Positions 43,998-53,087 of a DNA stretch of 64,000 bases are shown here, piece after piece. The translations under genes and the position numbers were made by a program. Each line of letters starts with the position of its first letter. Position 1 is the first letter of the stretch. This stretch comes from an uncultured Eubacteriales bacterium (lineage in GTDB: Bacteria > Bacillota > Clostridia > Oscillospirales > CAG-272). The stretch lies in contig CAKSDZ010000002.1 of assembly GCA_934446365.1 (NCBI GenBank), forward strand, positions 443,094-507,093. The letters are read 5' to 3'. The notes under the pieces were generated by a model that did no database searches, had not been told where the DNA came from, and was given only the letters and a program-made list of their open reading frames with translations.

Positions 43998-44804
43998 GTG
44001 AAAAAACTGTTTTCCTCCATATGGATTTCGGTCATCTTTACGCTCACTTACAGCCTCATCGGATGTGGTGCAGCATCTTTGCTCCTCGTCACGATCGGCA
44101 TATCTCCCGTTACGCCCATAGCGGCGCTTGCTGTCTCGCTCGCCGTAACCGGTGTTTCTCTGATACGAATCTTCGGGACGCTCGGCGCGGACGAGGCCCA
44201 CGCCCATGCGGCACGGCTCTCCGCTCTGCGCTATATCCTCATAGCGATTTTCCCGATAGCGGTTTTGACTGCCACTCAGTTTTATATCAGCCGCCTGTTC
44301 GGGATTTCGTTTGCCGGAGGCGTCCAGGCGCTGGTTCTGCTTCTGCACCCGACAGAAGAAAATACCATTCCGGCGCAATATGCACTCCTGTCGGCGGCAA
44401 TTCATTTCGTGGTTTATCTTGCCATCTCCTATTTTGCCTACCGCTATGGTTTTCTGCGGCGGGAAAAAGAGCGCACCGCACTTCTTTCAGGCAATACCGA
44501 GGCACTTACGGCAGAAGCGGAAAAATTTCGCACGCCGCTTGCAAAAAAGCTCTTGTGGATTCCGATCGCCAATCTCATTCCCGTCATTTCCCTGATCGGC
44601 GCTTACCTTTGGAGTCCCGAAAAAAAGCTACGCCGCATACTGCCGCTTCTGCTTATTCTATACGTTCTGTTTCTTCTCCTGCAAGCAGGCGTCTTGGGAC
44701 TGTACCAGCTTTTCCCAAATCCATGGCTTATCCTGACCGCCCGCCTTGCCTCTCTATATCTTTTCGGCATCATCTCCTCATTACTCGCCCTTCGTGACAG
44801 ATAA
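43998..44804 (+). CDS. Integral membrane protein, unknown function
   Basis: 268 residues with about seven hydrophobic segments. Charged loops are few, apart from the stretch YGFLRREKERTALLSG (about 157-172). No family is recognised. The GTG at 43998 is taken as start because GAAAGGAA lies seven bases upstream and the protein then opens MKKLFSSIW. It is between era and recO, 40 and 29 bases from them, in the same operon. It is probably lineage-specific. Confidence 0.72.
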   Translation: MKKLFSSIWISVIFTLTYSLIGCGAASLLLVTIGISPVTPIAALAVSLAVTGVSLIRIFGTLGADEAHAHAARLSALRYILIAIFPIAVLTATQFYISRLFGISFAGGVQALVLLLHPTEENTIPAQYALLSAAIHFVVYLAISYFAYRYGFLRREKERTALLSGNTEALTAEAEKFRTPLAKKLLWIPIANLIPVISLIGAYLWSPEKKLRRILPLLLILYVLFLLLQAGVLGLYQLFPNPWLILTARLASLYLFGIISSLLALRDR

Positions 44805-44833
44805 AAACAACCCTGCGGAAAGGAGGCTTTCTC

Positions 44834-45646
44834 ATGATTGAAACCATAAGCGGCGTCATCCTCAGAGAAACGTCCATCGGCGATTACGACAAAATCATGA
44901 CGGTGCTTACCTCCGACCACGGCAGAATCTCGGTTTTTGCAAGAGGCGCCAAACGCCTGAAAAGCCCTCTTTTCACGCCAACCCAGCTTTTTTCCTACTC
45001 GGAAATGACGCTTTATAGGTCCGCAAACACATATTACATACGGAGCGGCGACCTCATTGAAAGCTTTTATCACATCCGCGACACGCTCGCCGGCGCAGCA
45101 CTGGCCGGATATCTCGCGGACATCGCCGCGGATATCGCGCTCGAAGAACAAAGCGAGGAAACACTTCTGCGGCTTCTGCTCAACTGCTTTCATGCCATCG
45201 CGAACAAAATCAAGCCGATGGAGCAGATTAAAGCCGTATTTGAGCTTCGCGCGGCGGCGGAAGCCGGCTTTCGTCCCGATCTTGTCGCGTGCGCGGGATG
45301 CGGCAAAGCTGAGCTTGAAACCTACTATTTCGACGTATCCGGCGGCATTTTCCGCTGTGAGGACTGCTTCCGCGCGGCGGAAAGCTCGTTTTCTGCCGCC
45401 GCCTCCAAGCAAAGCGAAGCGGATTCCATCTATCACACGGGACAACTCATTTCTCTGCTTTCCCCCTCCGTATTTGCGGCGATGCGATATGCCGTATATG
45501 CGCGGCTCGAGCGCATCTTCGCTTTCGAGCTGAAAGACGACGCCCAGAGGGATTTTTCCGCCGTCTGTGAAAAATATCTGCTCTGCCATTTGGAGCGGAA
45601 TTTTTCCACGCTCGATTTTTATCACAGTGTCAGGGACAATCCCTGA
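44834..45646 (+). CDS. recO: DNA repair protein RecO
   Basis: 270 residues. An N-terminal OB fold (1-80, with GVILRETSIGDYDKIMTVL and GRISVFARGAKR) is followed by a helical domain carrying a zinc finger with CxxC pairs (CAGC near 153-156 and CEDC near 178-181). RecO loads RecA on SSB-coated DNA together with RecR. The order era-recO is conserved in Bacillota. AAAGGAGG precedes the ATG. Confidence 0.93.
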   Translation: MIETISGVILRETSIGDYDKIMTVLTSDHGRISVFARGAKRLKSPLFTPTQLFSYSEMTLYRSANTYYIRSGDLIESFYHIRDTLAGAALAGYLADIAADIALEEQSEETLLRLLLNCFHAIANKIKPMEQIKAVFELRAAAEAGFRPDLVACAGCGKAELETYYFDVSGGIFRCEDCFRAAESSFSAAASKQSEADSIYHTGQLISLLSPSVFAAMRYAVYARLERIFAFELKDDAQRDFSAVCEKYLLCHLERNFSTLDFYHSVRDNP

Positions 45647-45667
45647 ATATGCAAAAAGGATTTTGAT

Positions 45668-46516
45668 ATGAAATACAGCAGCAAAATATGGATCGGTCTT
45701 TCCGCAGCGGCGGCACTCACCGCCGTCGGCGCGGCTGCGCTGCGGGAAAATCTCGCCGTGAGACACTACACCCTGTACTCCGACAAAATCACGGAGCCGG
45801 TAAAACTTGCGGTTATGACCGACCTGCACAGCACGCTTTACGGAGACGGGCAGGAAAAGCTGCTCCGCGCCGTGGAGAATGAGAATCCGGACGCGATTGT
45901 TCTGGTCGGCGACATCGTGGACGACAGAAGAACGGCACTCGGTGCAAAATGCCTCTTTGCAGGCATCGGCAAGCAATTTCCATGTTATTATGTGACCGGA
46001 AACCATGAGTTCCGTTTGGGCAAAATCGACGCTGTCAAAAGGATGATCCGCTCCTATGGCATCCCCGTTTTGGAGGGCACGTCCGCAAAACTTGTCCGGC
46101 AAAACATTCTCATCGCAGGTGTCGACGACCCCGCCGGCTTCTCCAAAAGCGATCCCACAGGCTGGCAGAAGCAGCTCGAAGCATGCGGCAAGGCAGCCGC
46201 AGAAAATGAAAGAGCCTGCCGAATCCTGCTCTGTCACCGTCCGGAACGGACGGATGCTTATGCCGAAAGCGGCTTCGAGCTTGTTCTATGCGGTCACGCG
46301 CACGGCGGACAGGTGCGTGTACCTTATCTTGTCAACGGCCTTTATGCGCCGAATCAGGGGCTTTTCCCCAAATACGCCGGCGGCTGTTATCAGCTGGCGA
46401 ACGATGTTTCCATGATTGTCAGCCGCGGGCTGTGCCGCAACGAGCTGCCGCGCGTTTTCAATCCGCCGGAGCTTGTCATCGTAGAGCTCAAATCAAAAAA
46501 AACCTCAAAAGGATAA
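45668..46516 (+). CDS. Metallophosphoesterase, YkuE-like, membrane-anchored
   Basis: 282 residues. A single N-terminal membrane helix (about 8-26) is followed by the calcineurin-like catalytic domain with all metal motifs: MTDLHS (about 56-61), VGDIVDD (about 79-85), GNHEF (about 118-122), CHRPE and CGHAHGGQ (about 216-223). It matches the group of extracytoplasmic phosphoesterases such as YkuE. The substrate is not known. It is the last gene of the operon, 21 bases after recO, and is closed by a terminator. Confidence 0.88.
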   Translation: MKYSSKIWIGLSAAAALTAVGAAALRENLAVRHYTLYSDKITEPVKLAVMTDLHSTLYGDGQEKLLRAVENENPDAIVLVGDIVDDRRTALGAKCLFAGIGKQFPCYYVTGNHEFRLGKIDAVKRMIRSYGIPVLEGTSAKLVRQNILIAGVDDPAGFSKSDPTGWQKQLEACGKAAAENERACRILLCHRPERTDAYAESGFELVLCGHAHGGQVRVPYLVNGLYAPNQGLFPKYAGGCYQLANDVSMIVSRGLCRNELPRVFNPPELVIVELKSKKTSKG

Positions 46517-46525
46517 CCTTTGAGG
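46503..46525. terminator. Bidirectional terminator
   Basis: CCTCAAA-A-GG pairs with CCTTTGAGG. A-runs before and T-runs after allow use by both the phosphoesterase operon and the convergent mgtE gene. Confidence 0.85.
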
Positions 46526-46547
46526 GATTTTTTCTTTACCGGACTTG

Positions 46548-47924
46548 CTATCCTGCCATAAGCGCCGGAATAAAACGCGAAGCAAGCGCGAAATACACCA
46601 TCAGCGCAAGCGCATCCACGATCGTTGTAATAAACGGATTGGCAACTACGGCGGGATCCAGCCGCACGGCTTTGACCGCCAGCGGCAGAAGACAGCCGAC
46701 GAGCTTCGCAATCACAACGACGAATAAAAGCGTCGCCGCAACCACAAGAGAGATGGTAACGCCGTCCGGCTCCGCATAAAGCCCGTCGATATACATGACT
46801 TTGAGAAAAACCACCGGCGCAAGAGAGATTCCGCAAAGCAGTGAAACACGCAGCTCCTTCCAGACGACGCGCAGCGCGTCACGGATACCGATTTCTCCAA
46901 GAGAAAGACCGCGGATAATGGTGACGGACGCCTGCCCGCCGGCGTTTCCGCCCGTATCCATAATCATGGGAATGAAGGCTGTCAGCACGACACAGGCGGC
47001 AAGCGCACTTTCATATGCGGACAGAATTTTCGAGGTGAACGTTGCGGACACCATCAACAGCAGCAGCCACGGGATACGCGATGCCCACGACCGGAAAATA
47101 CCTGTTTTCAGATACGGCTTTTCCGACGGCAGAATCGCCGCCATCTGCTCGATGTCCTCCGTGGCCTCCGACTCGATGACATCGATCGCGTCGTCGACCG
47201 TGACAATTCCGACAAGGCGCTCCTCCCCATCGATCACCGGTATGGCGAGGAATCCGTATTTTTTGATTTGAGACGCCGCATATTCCTTGTCGTCTGTGGT
47301 TTTTACGGCGATAAAATCCTCCGTCATGATATCTCCGACCATTGCATTCCGATCCGAAAGCATCAGCGTCTTAGCGGATACGATTCCGACAAGCTTTCTG
47401 TTCTCCGTGACGTAGCAGGTGTAGATTGTTTCCTTGTCCACGCCCTCCGTGCGGATCTTGTCGAACGCTTCACCGACCGTCATATTCCGCCGCAGACTGA
47501 CATATTCCGGCGTCATGATGCTGCCGGCGCTGTCCTCGGGATACAGCAGAATCTCATTGATGACCCGCCGCGTCTCCATATCCGTGCTTTTCAGAATGCG
47601 CGCCACGACATTGGCAGGCATCTCCTCGACAATATCGACCGTATCGTCGAGATACAGCTCATCGACAATCTCTTTCAGCTCCTTGTCGCTGAAACTTGCG
47701 ATCAGCATTTCCTGTGTGTCGCTCTCCATTGCGACAAAAACCTCCGCCGCCTGCTCCTTGGACAGCAGCCGGAAGCTGATCGACACCTCTTTTTCGGAAA
47801 ATCCGTCGAGCGTTTCCGCTATATCGACCGGATTTTCATGCAGAAAGAGCTCTTTCAGTCTTTTGAATTCCTTTGCCGAAAGAAGCTCTTCAATTTTCTC
47901 GTGAAGCTCATATGTATTCGACAT
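46548..47924 (-). CDS. mgtE: Magnesium transporter MgtE
   Basis: A 458-residue Mg2+ channel. MgtE N-domain (about 5-125, helical), two CBS domains (about 130-250, with SAGSIMTPEYVSLR and VGIVTVDDAIDVIE) and five membrane helices (about 280-455). The pore/selectivity region has MDTGGNAGGQAS (about 319-330) and the membrane part ends in NPFITTIVDALAL. Family members close when Mg2+ fills the N-CBS interface. The ATG at 47924 is preferred since GGGAGG is eight bases upstream. It is monocistronic on the minus strand. Confidence 0.94.
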   Translation of the reverse strand: MSNTYELHEKIEELLSAKEFKRLKELFLHENPVDIAETLDGFSEKEVSISFRLLSKEQAAEVFVAMESDTQEMLIASFSDKELKEIVDELYLDDTVDIVEEMPANVVARILKSTDMETRRVINEILLYPEDSAGSIMTPEYVSLRRNMTVGEAFDKIRTEGVDKETIYTCYVTENRKLVGIVSAKTLMLSDRNAMVGDIMTEDFIAVKTTDDKEYAASQIKKYGFLAIPVIDGEERLVGIVTVDDAIDVIESEATEDIEQMAAILPSEKPYLKTGIFRSWASRIPWLLLLMVSATFTSKILSAYESALAACVVLTAFIPMIMDTGGNAGGQASVTIIRGLSLGEIGIRDALRVVWKELRVSLLCGISLAPVVFLKVMYIDGLYAEPDGVTISLVVAATLLFVVVIAKLVGCLLPLAVKAVRLDPAVVANPFITTIVDALALMVYFALASRFIPALMAG

Positions 47925-48195
47925 AATCATCGCCTCCCTTTGCCATTATGATAAATTTTGATCGCCGGAATCGCAAAGCATCGGCGTCCTTTCGATTATT
48001 GCGTGTTTTGGATTCGGTTAAGCTGTTTTTCTCTTTTTTCTTATCCTTTTAAGCAAAATTTTTCGATAAAAAGCACACTCTCTTCCATGTTTTGGACAAA
48101 CAAGCGCCAAAAGATATTTGTTTCACAGCCATAACTCTGTGCAGCGTCGAGCTCTCCGGCCGCTTTTCAATTCCCACGTTAAAGCAAGGAAAAAA
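47925..48195. other. Intergenic region upstream of mgtE
   Basis: 271 bases between mgtE and the broken glycosylase gene. It contains a hairpin (CGCCG 47963-47967 with CGGCG 47982-47986) in the mgtE leader and T-rich tracts at 48030-48065. It shows none of the conserved M-box core that would make it an Mg2+ riboswitch. No promoter with both elements is clear. Confidence 0.4.
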
Positions 48196-49022
48196 TCATT
48201 CTTTCCCGATTTGCGGCTGACAGACCGGACAGTAATACACCGAACCGCCGAGATAAGCTTCCTTTGTGATTACGCCTCCGCACCGCGGACAGCCCGACGA
48301 CAATGTATTTTTGGACATTTTTGTCCGATATCCCCCATACCCGCCAAAAAGCGTTTTTTCCGTATCGCGGCCGCCTTGCTCTGCCATTTCGCGCAAAACT
48401 CGGACCATACTGGCAAGAAGTCTTTCCGTTTCAGCGGAATCCATCGTCGACAGCTTTCTTTTGGGATGAATCCCAGCGTCATACAAAATATCCTGCAAAA
48501 CGCCGTTTCCGATCCCAGGGAAACGCTGCTTTGTGGCAAGAAACGCTTTGCACTGAGCGTCCAGCTGCTCTGGGCAAATGTTTTTCTAAAATAGGCGGGA
48601 AATTCGTCGGATAGCGGAGAGACCGCCTCGATGCTTTTCAAATAATAAGGATTTTCATAATTTTCGTTATGCAAACAAATGCCGCCGTACATAGATACGG
48701 TAAAAACCAAGCATCTCCCTTCTGAAAAACAGAGCATGAGCTGATAATCACCCGATACGGCTTCCCGCGGCAAGTACGTAAGGACAACCCCGTCGTTTAC
48801 GCTGAGAAAACAACCGTCCTCAAACGCAAGCGTCAAAAAGCTGCCGGAGCCGGAAGCCGAAACAAGACGTCTGCCTTCCAGCTTTTCCGGATATGAGGCG
48901 GGGTCGCCGTTCCACCAGCAAAACTTGTGAGGCTTGCTCGGAGGATATACCTTTTCCACCACAGCTCCCGCAAGCACCTGACGTATCTCGCTCGCACGGC
49001 TGACGACCTCCGGAAATTCCAA
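48196..49022 (-). pseudogene. Fpg/Nei-family DNA glycosylase, one-base frameshift in an A5 run at 48581-48585
   Basis: The N-terminal half reads in one frame (FPEVVSRASEIRQVLAG to FPAYFRK). After the run of five A (five T on the plus strand at 48581-48585), the normal sequence continues in another frame: PEQLDAQCKAFLATKQ, then RFPGIGNGVLQDILYDAG, and finally the zinc finger CPRCGG...YYCPVC (about residues 247-267) ending at 48196. One extra A would join them into a protein of about 275 residues. The start is also odd: a TTG at 49022 with AAGGAG 12 bases away, or an ATA one codon earlier at better spacing that would restore the usual MLEFPE-like beginning. It starts 22 bases after the exporter gene in one operon. 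Confidence 0.85.
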
Positions 49023-49043
49023 TATTGCAGCATTCTCCTTTTC

Positions 49044-50339
49044 TTATTTTTTTCCGCGGGATGCACGCCGCGCTCTGAAATACCGACGCACCCGCTTTTC
49101 GATATCGATAAGCGTATCCATCACAAAAATCGCAAGGGCGATGGCGCCTGTGATAAGCAGCGTTTCCACCAGCACCTGAGAGGCGCTTTCCATGCCGTAA
49201 ATCATATTATAAACCGCACGATAAATTCCCACGCCAGGAACAAGCGGAAGGATTCCGCCCAACAGAAACAGAATGACCGGCGCTTTGAGCGTGCGCGCAC
49301 AGAAATAGGCGAGAAAATCCGAAACCAGCGCCGCGAAAAAGGATGCCCACGCCGTGGAAAGCCCCAGGGAATCGGATACAAGGAACACCGCCCAGCTGAC
49401 AAGCGCAATCACACCGACCGGAATCAAATACCGTTTCGGGATTTCAAAGTACAGGGCAAAACCGAGAATCGCGATGGAAGAAAAAATCACAGCTTTCAGA
49501 AAGGCAAACGCATCGTGTACCGAAAGGTCAAAGGTAAAATTCAGCGCCGAGGAAAGTCCGGCGGCGCCGGAAAGCGACAAGCCTGCGCCGACGCCGAGTG
49601 CAACGGACGCGGCGATCATGAGCGCCTCAATCATACGGGAACCGGCGGAAATATAGTCGCCCTGTAAGGTATCGCGTATCGCATTGGTCAGCGCCAGTCC
49701 CGGCACAAGCGGCATCATCGAGCCGACAATCATATATTGGCTGTGAAAGGCAAGACCTGTCCATTCCCCCGCAAAATAGGAAAAGGCGGTCGCGCCCACG
49801 GTAATGACAGCAGCGCCGAGCACGCTTGTGATAAAAGTCCTTCCGATTTTAGGCCCAAGCACGAGAAGGACACCCGATAAAAGCAAACCGCAGAAAAGCG
49901 CGCCGAGCGCATCCAAAAAGCTGCCGCCGAACACAATCGCAAATCCGCTCGACGCCAATAGAATGCCGAGAACCGTCAAAAGATCGGAATACTGACGTTT
50001 GTTCTTGATGACACGCAGCTTTGCAATCGCCTCGTCAAGCGTGATTTTGCCGTCGCAGAAGTTGCGCGAAACGCTGTTGACCTCCGCCACCCTGCCGAGA
50101 TTCTGCGATGTTCCGGAAATTCTCTGTGTGATGGAAAGCGTCTCGCTCGCGGGATCGGATAACGTTACAATGAGTCCCGTGGTAAAGACAAAGGATTCCG
50201 CATGTGCAAAATTCGATGTGCCAAGGATGCGTTGAAGCGTATCCTCCACGCGGTGCGTTTCCGCGCCGGAGCGGATCATGATTTCACCCGCCAAAACAGC
50301 CATATCCAAAAGCTTTCTATAATATTCGGAGGATTCCAA
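49044..50339 (-). CDS. Threonine/serine exporter family protein (ThrE fused halves)
   Basis: 431 residues with ten to eleven membrane helices. The N-terminal ThrE domain (about 5-245) has the family motif AGEIMIRSGAETHRVEDTLQ (about 16-35) and MMPLVPGLALTNAIRDTLQG (about 208-227). The C-terminal ThrE_2-like half (about 275-415) has GGILPLVPGVGIYRAVYNMI (about 359-378). In many Bacillota the halves are two genes; here they form one. I choose the TTG at 50339 with GGAGC eight bases upstream, because the in-frame ATG at 50375 lies right at the -10 element and cannot be in the transcript. Expected role: export of threonine, serine or related small molecules. Confidence 0.87.
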   Translation of the reverse strand: MESSEYYRKLLDMAVLAGEIMIRSGAETHRVEDTLQRILGTSNFAHAESFVFTTGLIVTLSDPASETLSITQRISGTSQNLGRVAEVNSVSRNFCDGKITLDEAIAKLRVIKNKRQYSDLLTVLGILLASSGFAIVFGGSFLDALGALFCGLLLSGVLLVLGPKIGRTFITSVLGAAVITVGATAFSYFAGEWTGLAFHSQYMIVGSMMPLVPGLALTNAIRDTLQGDYISAGSRMIEALMIAASVALGVGAGLSLSGAAGLSSALNFTFDLSVHDAFAFLKAVIFSSIAILGFALYFEIPKRYLIPVGVIALVSWAVFLVSDSLGLSTAWASFFAALVSDFLAYFCARTLKAPVILFLLGGILPLVPGVGIYRAVYNMIYGMESASQVLVETLLITGAIALAIFVMDTLIDIEKRVRRYFRARRASRGKK

Positions 50340-50375
50340 TTTATCAGCTCCGTTCCTCAAAAATTCTCTCCTCAT

Positions 50376-50404
50376 CTTATACCATAAACCGGCCGTTTTG
50401 TCAA
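50376..50404 (-). promoter_or_regulatory. Sigma-A promoter of the ThrE-glycosylase operon
   Basis: On the minus strand, TTGACA (50399-50404), a 17-base spacer and TATAAG (50376-50381). It decides the start codon of the ThrE gene, since the longest open frame begins immediately after the -10. Confidence 0.82.
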
Positions 50405-50543
50405 GACGGCATCCTGCCGGACATCAAAAACATAAACCAAACGCAGCAGAAAAACAGTTTTTTCTTCTCCGGTTTGTTTTGACGGGAATTTTCTCTTTTT
50501 CGGTCAAAAACGAAAACAATAGGTAGAAAAATAGAATTTCCTG

Positions 50544-50552
50544 TGGTATAAT
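50544..50552 (+). promoter_or_regulatory. Extended -10 promoter of the DUF1846 gene
   Basis: TGGTATAAT gives an extended -10 (TGn plus TATAAT at 50547-50552), 45 bases before the ATG. The -35 region is poor, as often with extended -10 promoters. Confidence 0.6.
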
Positions 50553-50597
50553 ATTTTTGATCATTGAATCCGACAATACCAATCAGAGGAGACGTCC

Positions 50598-52082
50598 ATG
50601 AAAACCATCTGCTTTGACAACGACCGCTACATATCCATGCAGTCAAAAAAAATTCTCGAAAGAATCGATTCTTTCGGAGGGAAATTGTATCTCGAATTCG
50701 GAGGCAAGCTTTTCGACGATTATCACGCATCCCGCGTGCTTCCCGGTTTCCAGCCGGACAGTAAAATCAAAATGCTGTACGAGCTGCGCGACCGTGCCGA
50801 AATTGTCGTCGTCATATCGGCAAACGACATCGAAAAGAACAAGCGGCGCGGCGATCTCGGTATCACCTACGACCTCGACGCACTGCGGCTGATCGACGCT
50901 TTCCGCAGCATCGGACTGTTCGTCGGCAGCGTTGTCATCACCCATTACAGCGCGCAGCCTGCGGCGGAGCAGTTCCAAAAAAGACTGGAAGCGCTCGGGA
51001 TTCGGGTATACCGACATTACCCCATTGAGGATTATCCGTCCAACGTTCCGTTTATCGTAAGCGACGAGGGCTTCGGCAAAAACGATTACATCGAAACCTC
51101 ACGCGAGCTTGTCGTCATCACCGCGCCCGGCCCCGGCAGCGGAAAAATGGCGACCTGTCTTTCTCAGCTTTACCATGAGCACAAACGCGGCATCTGCGCC
51201 GGATATGCAAAATTTGAAACATTCCCGATTTGGAATGTCCCGCTCGGGCATCCTGTCAATCTCGCCTATGAGGCGGCGACCGCGGATATGGGCGACGTCA
51301 ATATGATCGACCCGTACCACCTTGAAGCTTATGGGATTTCCGCCGTCAATTACAACCGTGATATCGAAATTTTCCCCGTTCTGAAAGTCATGTTTGAAAA
51401 GATATACGGCGAGTCTCCCTATAAAAGTCCGACGGATATGGGCGTCAACATGGCGGGCTTCTGCATCACCGACAACGCCGCAGCGGAGAGTGCCGCATCC
51501 GATGAAATCATCCGCCGGTATTATTCCGCACTCTGCGCGCTCCGTCAGGGACTCGGCGAAAAAAGCGAGGTGCAGAAAATCGAGCTTATCATGAGCAAGC
51601 TCGGGTTATCCCGAGAAATGCGGGCGCCTGCCGCAGCTGCACTCGCCAAGGCGGAGGAAACCGGCGCTCCCGCCGTAGCCATCGAGCTTTCCGACGGAAG
51701 AATGATTACCGGAAAGACCTCCGCGCTGCTCGGCGCCTCCTCCGCTATGCTGCTCAACGCACTGAAAGCCTTGGCGGGAATCGACGATTCCGTCTGTCTC
51801 ATCTCTCCGACGGTGATCGAGCCGATCCAAAGACTGAAAATCAATCATATGGGTAATCACAATCCCAGGCTCCATACGGACGAGGTTCTCATTGCGCTTT
51901 CCGTCTCCGCCGCCGCGGATAAAACCGCCGCCTTAGCGCTTGAACAGCTTCCAAAGCTATGCGGCACGGAGGTACATTCGACCGTTATTCTATCCCGCGT
52001 CGATGAAAGCGTATTCAAAAAGCTCGGCGTCAATCTGACCTGTGAGCCGCAGTATCAAACAAAAAAGCTCTACCACGGATAA
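50598..52082 (+). CDS. DUF1846 domain-containing protein
   Basis: A 494-residue cytoplasmic protein of the DUF1846 family, widespread in Clostridia and lactic acid bacteria. It shows the family N-terminus ICFDNDRYISMQSKKILERI, the block HYSAQPAAEQFQKRLEALGI, the glycine-rich TAPGPGSGKMATCLSQLYHE (about 174-193), which resembles a nucleotide-binding loop, and the FPIWNVPLGHPVNLAYEAAT and NHMGNHNPRLHTDEVLIAL signatures. The biological role is not established. GAGGAGA precedes the ATG at 50598. It is a single gene with its own promoter and a strong terminator. Confidence 0.88.
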   Translation: MKTICFDNDRYISMQSKKILERIDSFGGKLYLEFGGKLFDDYHASRVLPGFQPDSKIKMLYELRDRAEIVVVISANDIEKNKRRGDLGITYDLDALRLIDAFRSIGLFVGSVVITHYSAQPAAEQFQKRLEALGIRVYRHYPIEDYPSNVPFIVSDEGFGKNDYIETSRELVVITAPGPGSGKMATCLSQLYHEHKRGICAGYAKFETFPIWNVPLGHPVNLAYEAATADMGDVNMIDPYHLEAYGISAVNYNRDIEIFPVLKVMFEKIYGESPYKSPTDMGVNMAGFCITDNAAAESAASDEIIRRYYSALCALRQGLGEKSEVQKIELIMSKLGLSREMRAPAAAALAKAEETGAPAVAIELSDGRMITGKTSALLGASSAMLLNALKALAGIDDSVCLISPTVIEPIQRLKINHMGNHNPRLHTDEVLIALSVSAAADKTAALALEQLPKLCGTEVHSTVILSRVDESVFKKLGVNLTCEPQYQTKKLYHG

Positions 52083-52086
52083 GCAT

Positions 52087-52119
52087 AAAAAGTCCCGCCG
52101 GCTCCGGCGGGGCTTTTTT
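52087..52119. terminator. Terminator of the DUF1846 gene
   Basis: AAAAAGTCCCGCCGG-CT-CCGGCGGGGCTTTTTT: a long GC-rich stem and T-run. A-runs on the other side also serve the convergent lipoprotein gene. Confidence 0.92.
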
Positions 52120-52140
52120 CATAGGCTACGTATCATTTTC

Positions 52141-52956
52141 TTATGCAACAAGCTCTTCGGGGTCAACTTCCTCAAAGTCCTGATAGCCTGCGGGCGGCGT
52201 TATCGTAACCGCAGTACCCGGATTTTTGAACGCAATGTTCATATCGACGGAAGCTTTCATCTCAAGAGACATCCCCTCCGATTCCGCTTTCAAGTTCATG
52301 TCGAAGCTGATGCCGTATACGGAAATATATCCGTTTTTGTCAACGGTGACAGTGACCTTTGCATTGGTAACGGAAACCTCCGATACCTCTTCTCCTTCCG
52401 CTGCGGAAGCAGACATCTCGTCGACAAAGCTCTTGTAGATCTCCGCGAATTTTTCGTCCGAAACGGCAACGGAAACCGTTTTTGTGCCGTCGCTGTTCTC
52501 CGTAATTTCCACATCGGAGAGAATATCCTCCGGAAGCTCCTTGATCACGGATTCGATATCGGCATACCCGTCGTATTCCTCGGTATTCTCCCCCGCCTTC
52601 ATTTTCATATTCTGCCCGAAAGCGGTAATATAGCACCATTCTCCCTCCGTATAAGCTTCCGTTTTCATCGTCATTCCCATCATCGTCATGGAAACCGTCG
52701 AGAACGTAACCGGATTATCCCCCTTCAGTCCCGCCGCTTTTACATTATACTGCATAGGAACATCCATGCTGACACCCATTGTCTCGACACCCATTTTGAT
52801 CTCCATATCGGCTTCAAACGAGTCAAGCGTCTCCATTTTCGCAACGGCGTCCGAAACGAGCGAATAGGCTGTCAGCTTTTTCTCTTCGCATGAGGTCAAT
52901 GCAAACAATGAAACAAGCATGACAAGAACAAGTGCAATCGCTGTAAATTTTTTCAT
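52141..52956 (-). CDS. Lipoprotein of the DUF6612/LppX-like type
   Basis: 271 residues. The signal peptide MKKFTAIALVLVMLVSLF ends in a lipobox ALTSC with Cys 23 as the lipid anchor. The mature part is a beta-rich domain (YSLVSDAVAKMETLDSFEAD, then many Thr/Val strands) of the kind that binds lipids in LppX/LolA-like folds; Met is unusually frequent in MTMMGMTMKTEAYTEGEW. The function is unknown. The ATG at 52956 is chosen for AGGAG and because it starts the signal peptide; ten more codons upstream lack a site. It is monocistronic with its own promoter. Confidence 0.82.
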   Translation of the reverse strand: MKKFTAIALVLVMLVSLFALTSCEEKKLTAYSLVSDAVAKMETLDSFEADMEIKMGVETMGVSMDVPMQYNVKAAGLKGDNPVTFSTVSMTMMGMTMKTEAYTEGEWCYITAFGQNMKMKAGENTEEYDGYADIESVIKELPEDILSDVEITENSDGTKTVSVAVSDEKFAEIYKSFVDEMSASAAEGEEVSEVSVTNAKVTVTVDKNGYISVYGISFDMNLKAESEGMSLEMKASVDMNIAFKNPGTAVTITPPAGYQDFEEVDPEELVA

Positions 52957-52997
52957 AAAGTGGTATTCTCCTTTCCATGGATTCATTAGATGAAGTT

Positions 52998-53026
52998 ATT
53001 ATATCATATTATTCACAATTTTGCAA
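52998..53026 (-). promoter_or_regulatory. Sigma-A promoter of the lipoprotein gene
   Basis: On the minus strand, TTGCAA (53021-53026), a 17-base spacer and TATAAT (52998-53003). Confidence 0.78.
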
Positions 53027-53087
53027 TATAAAAAACAAAAAATATTTATAACTTTATGAAAACATAAAATTTGCCCTCTCCGCTTGT

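Noticed and set aside
47925..48060. Mg2+ (M-box) riboswitch upstream of mgtE
   Set aside because: A short hairpin is present but the conserved M-box core sequences and length are missing.
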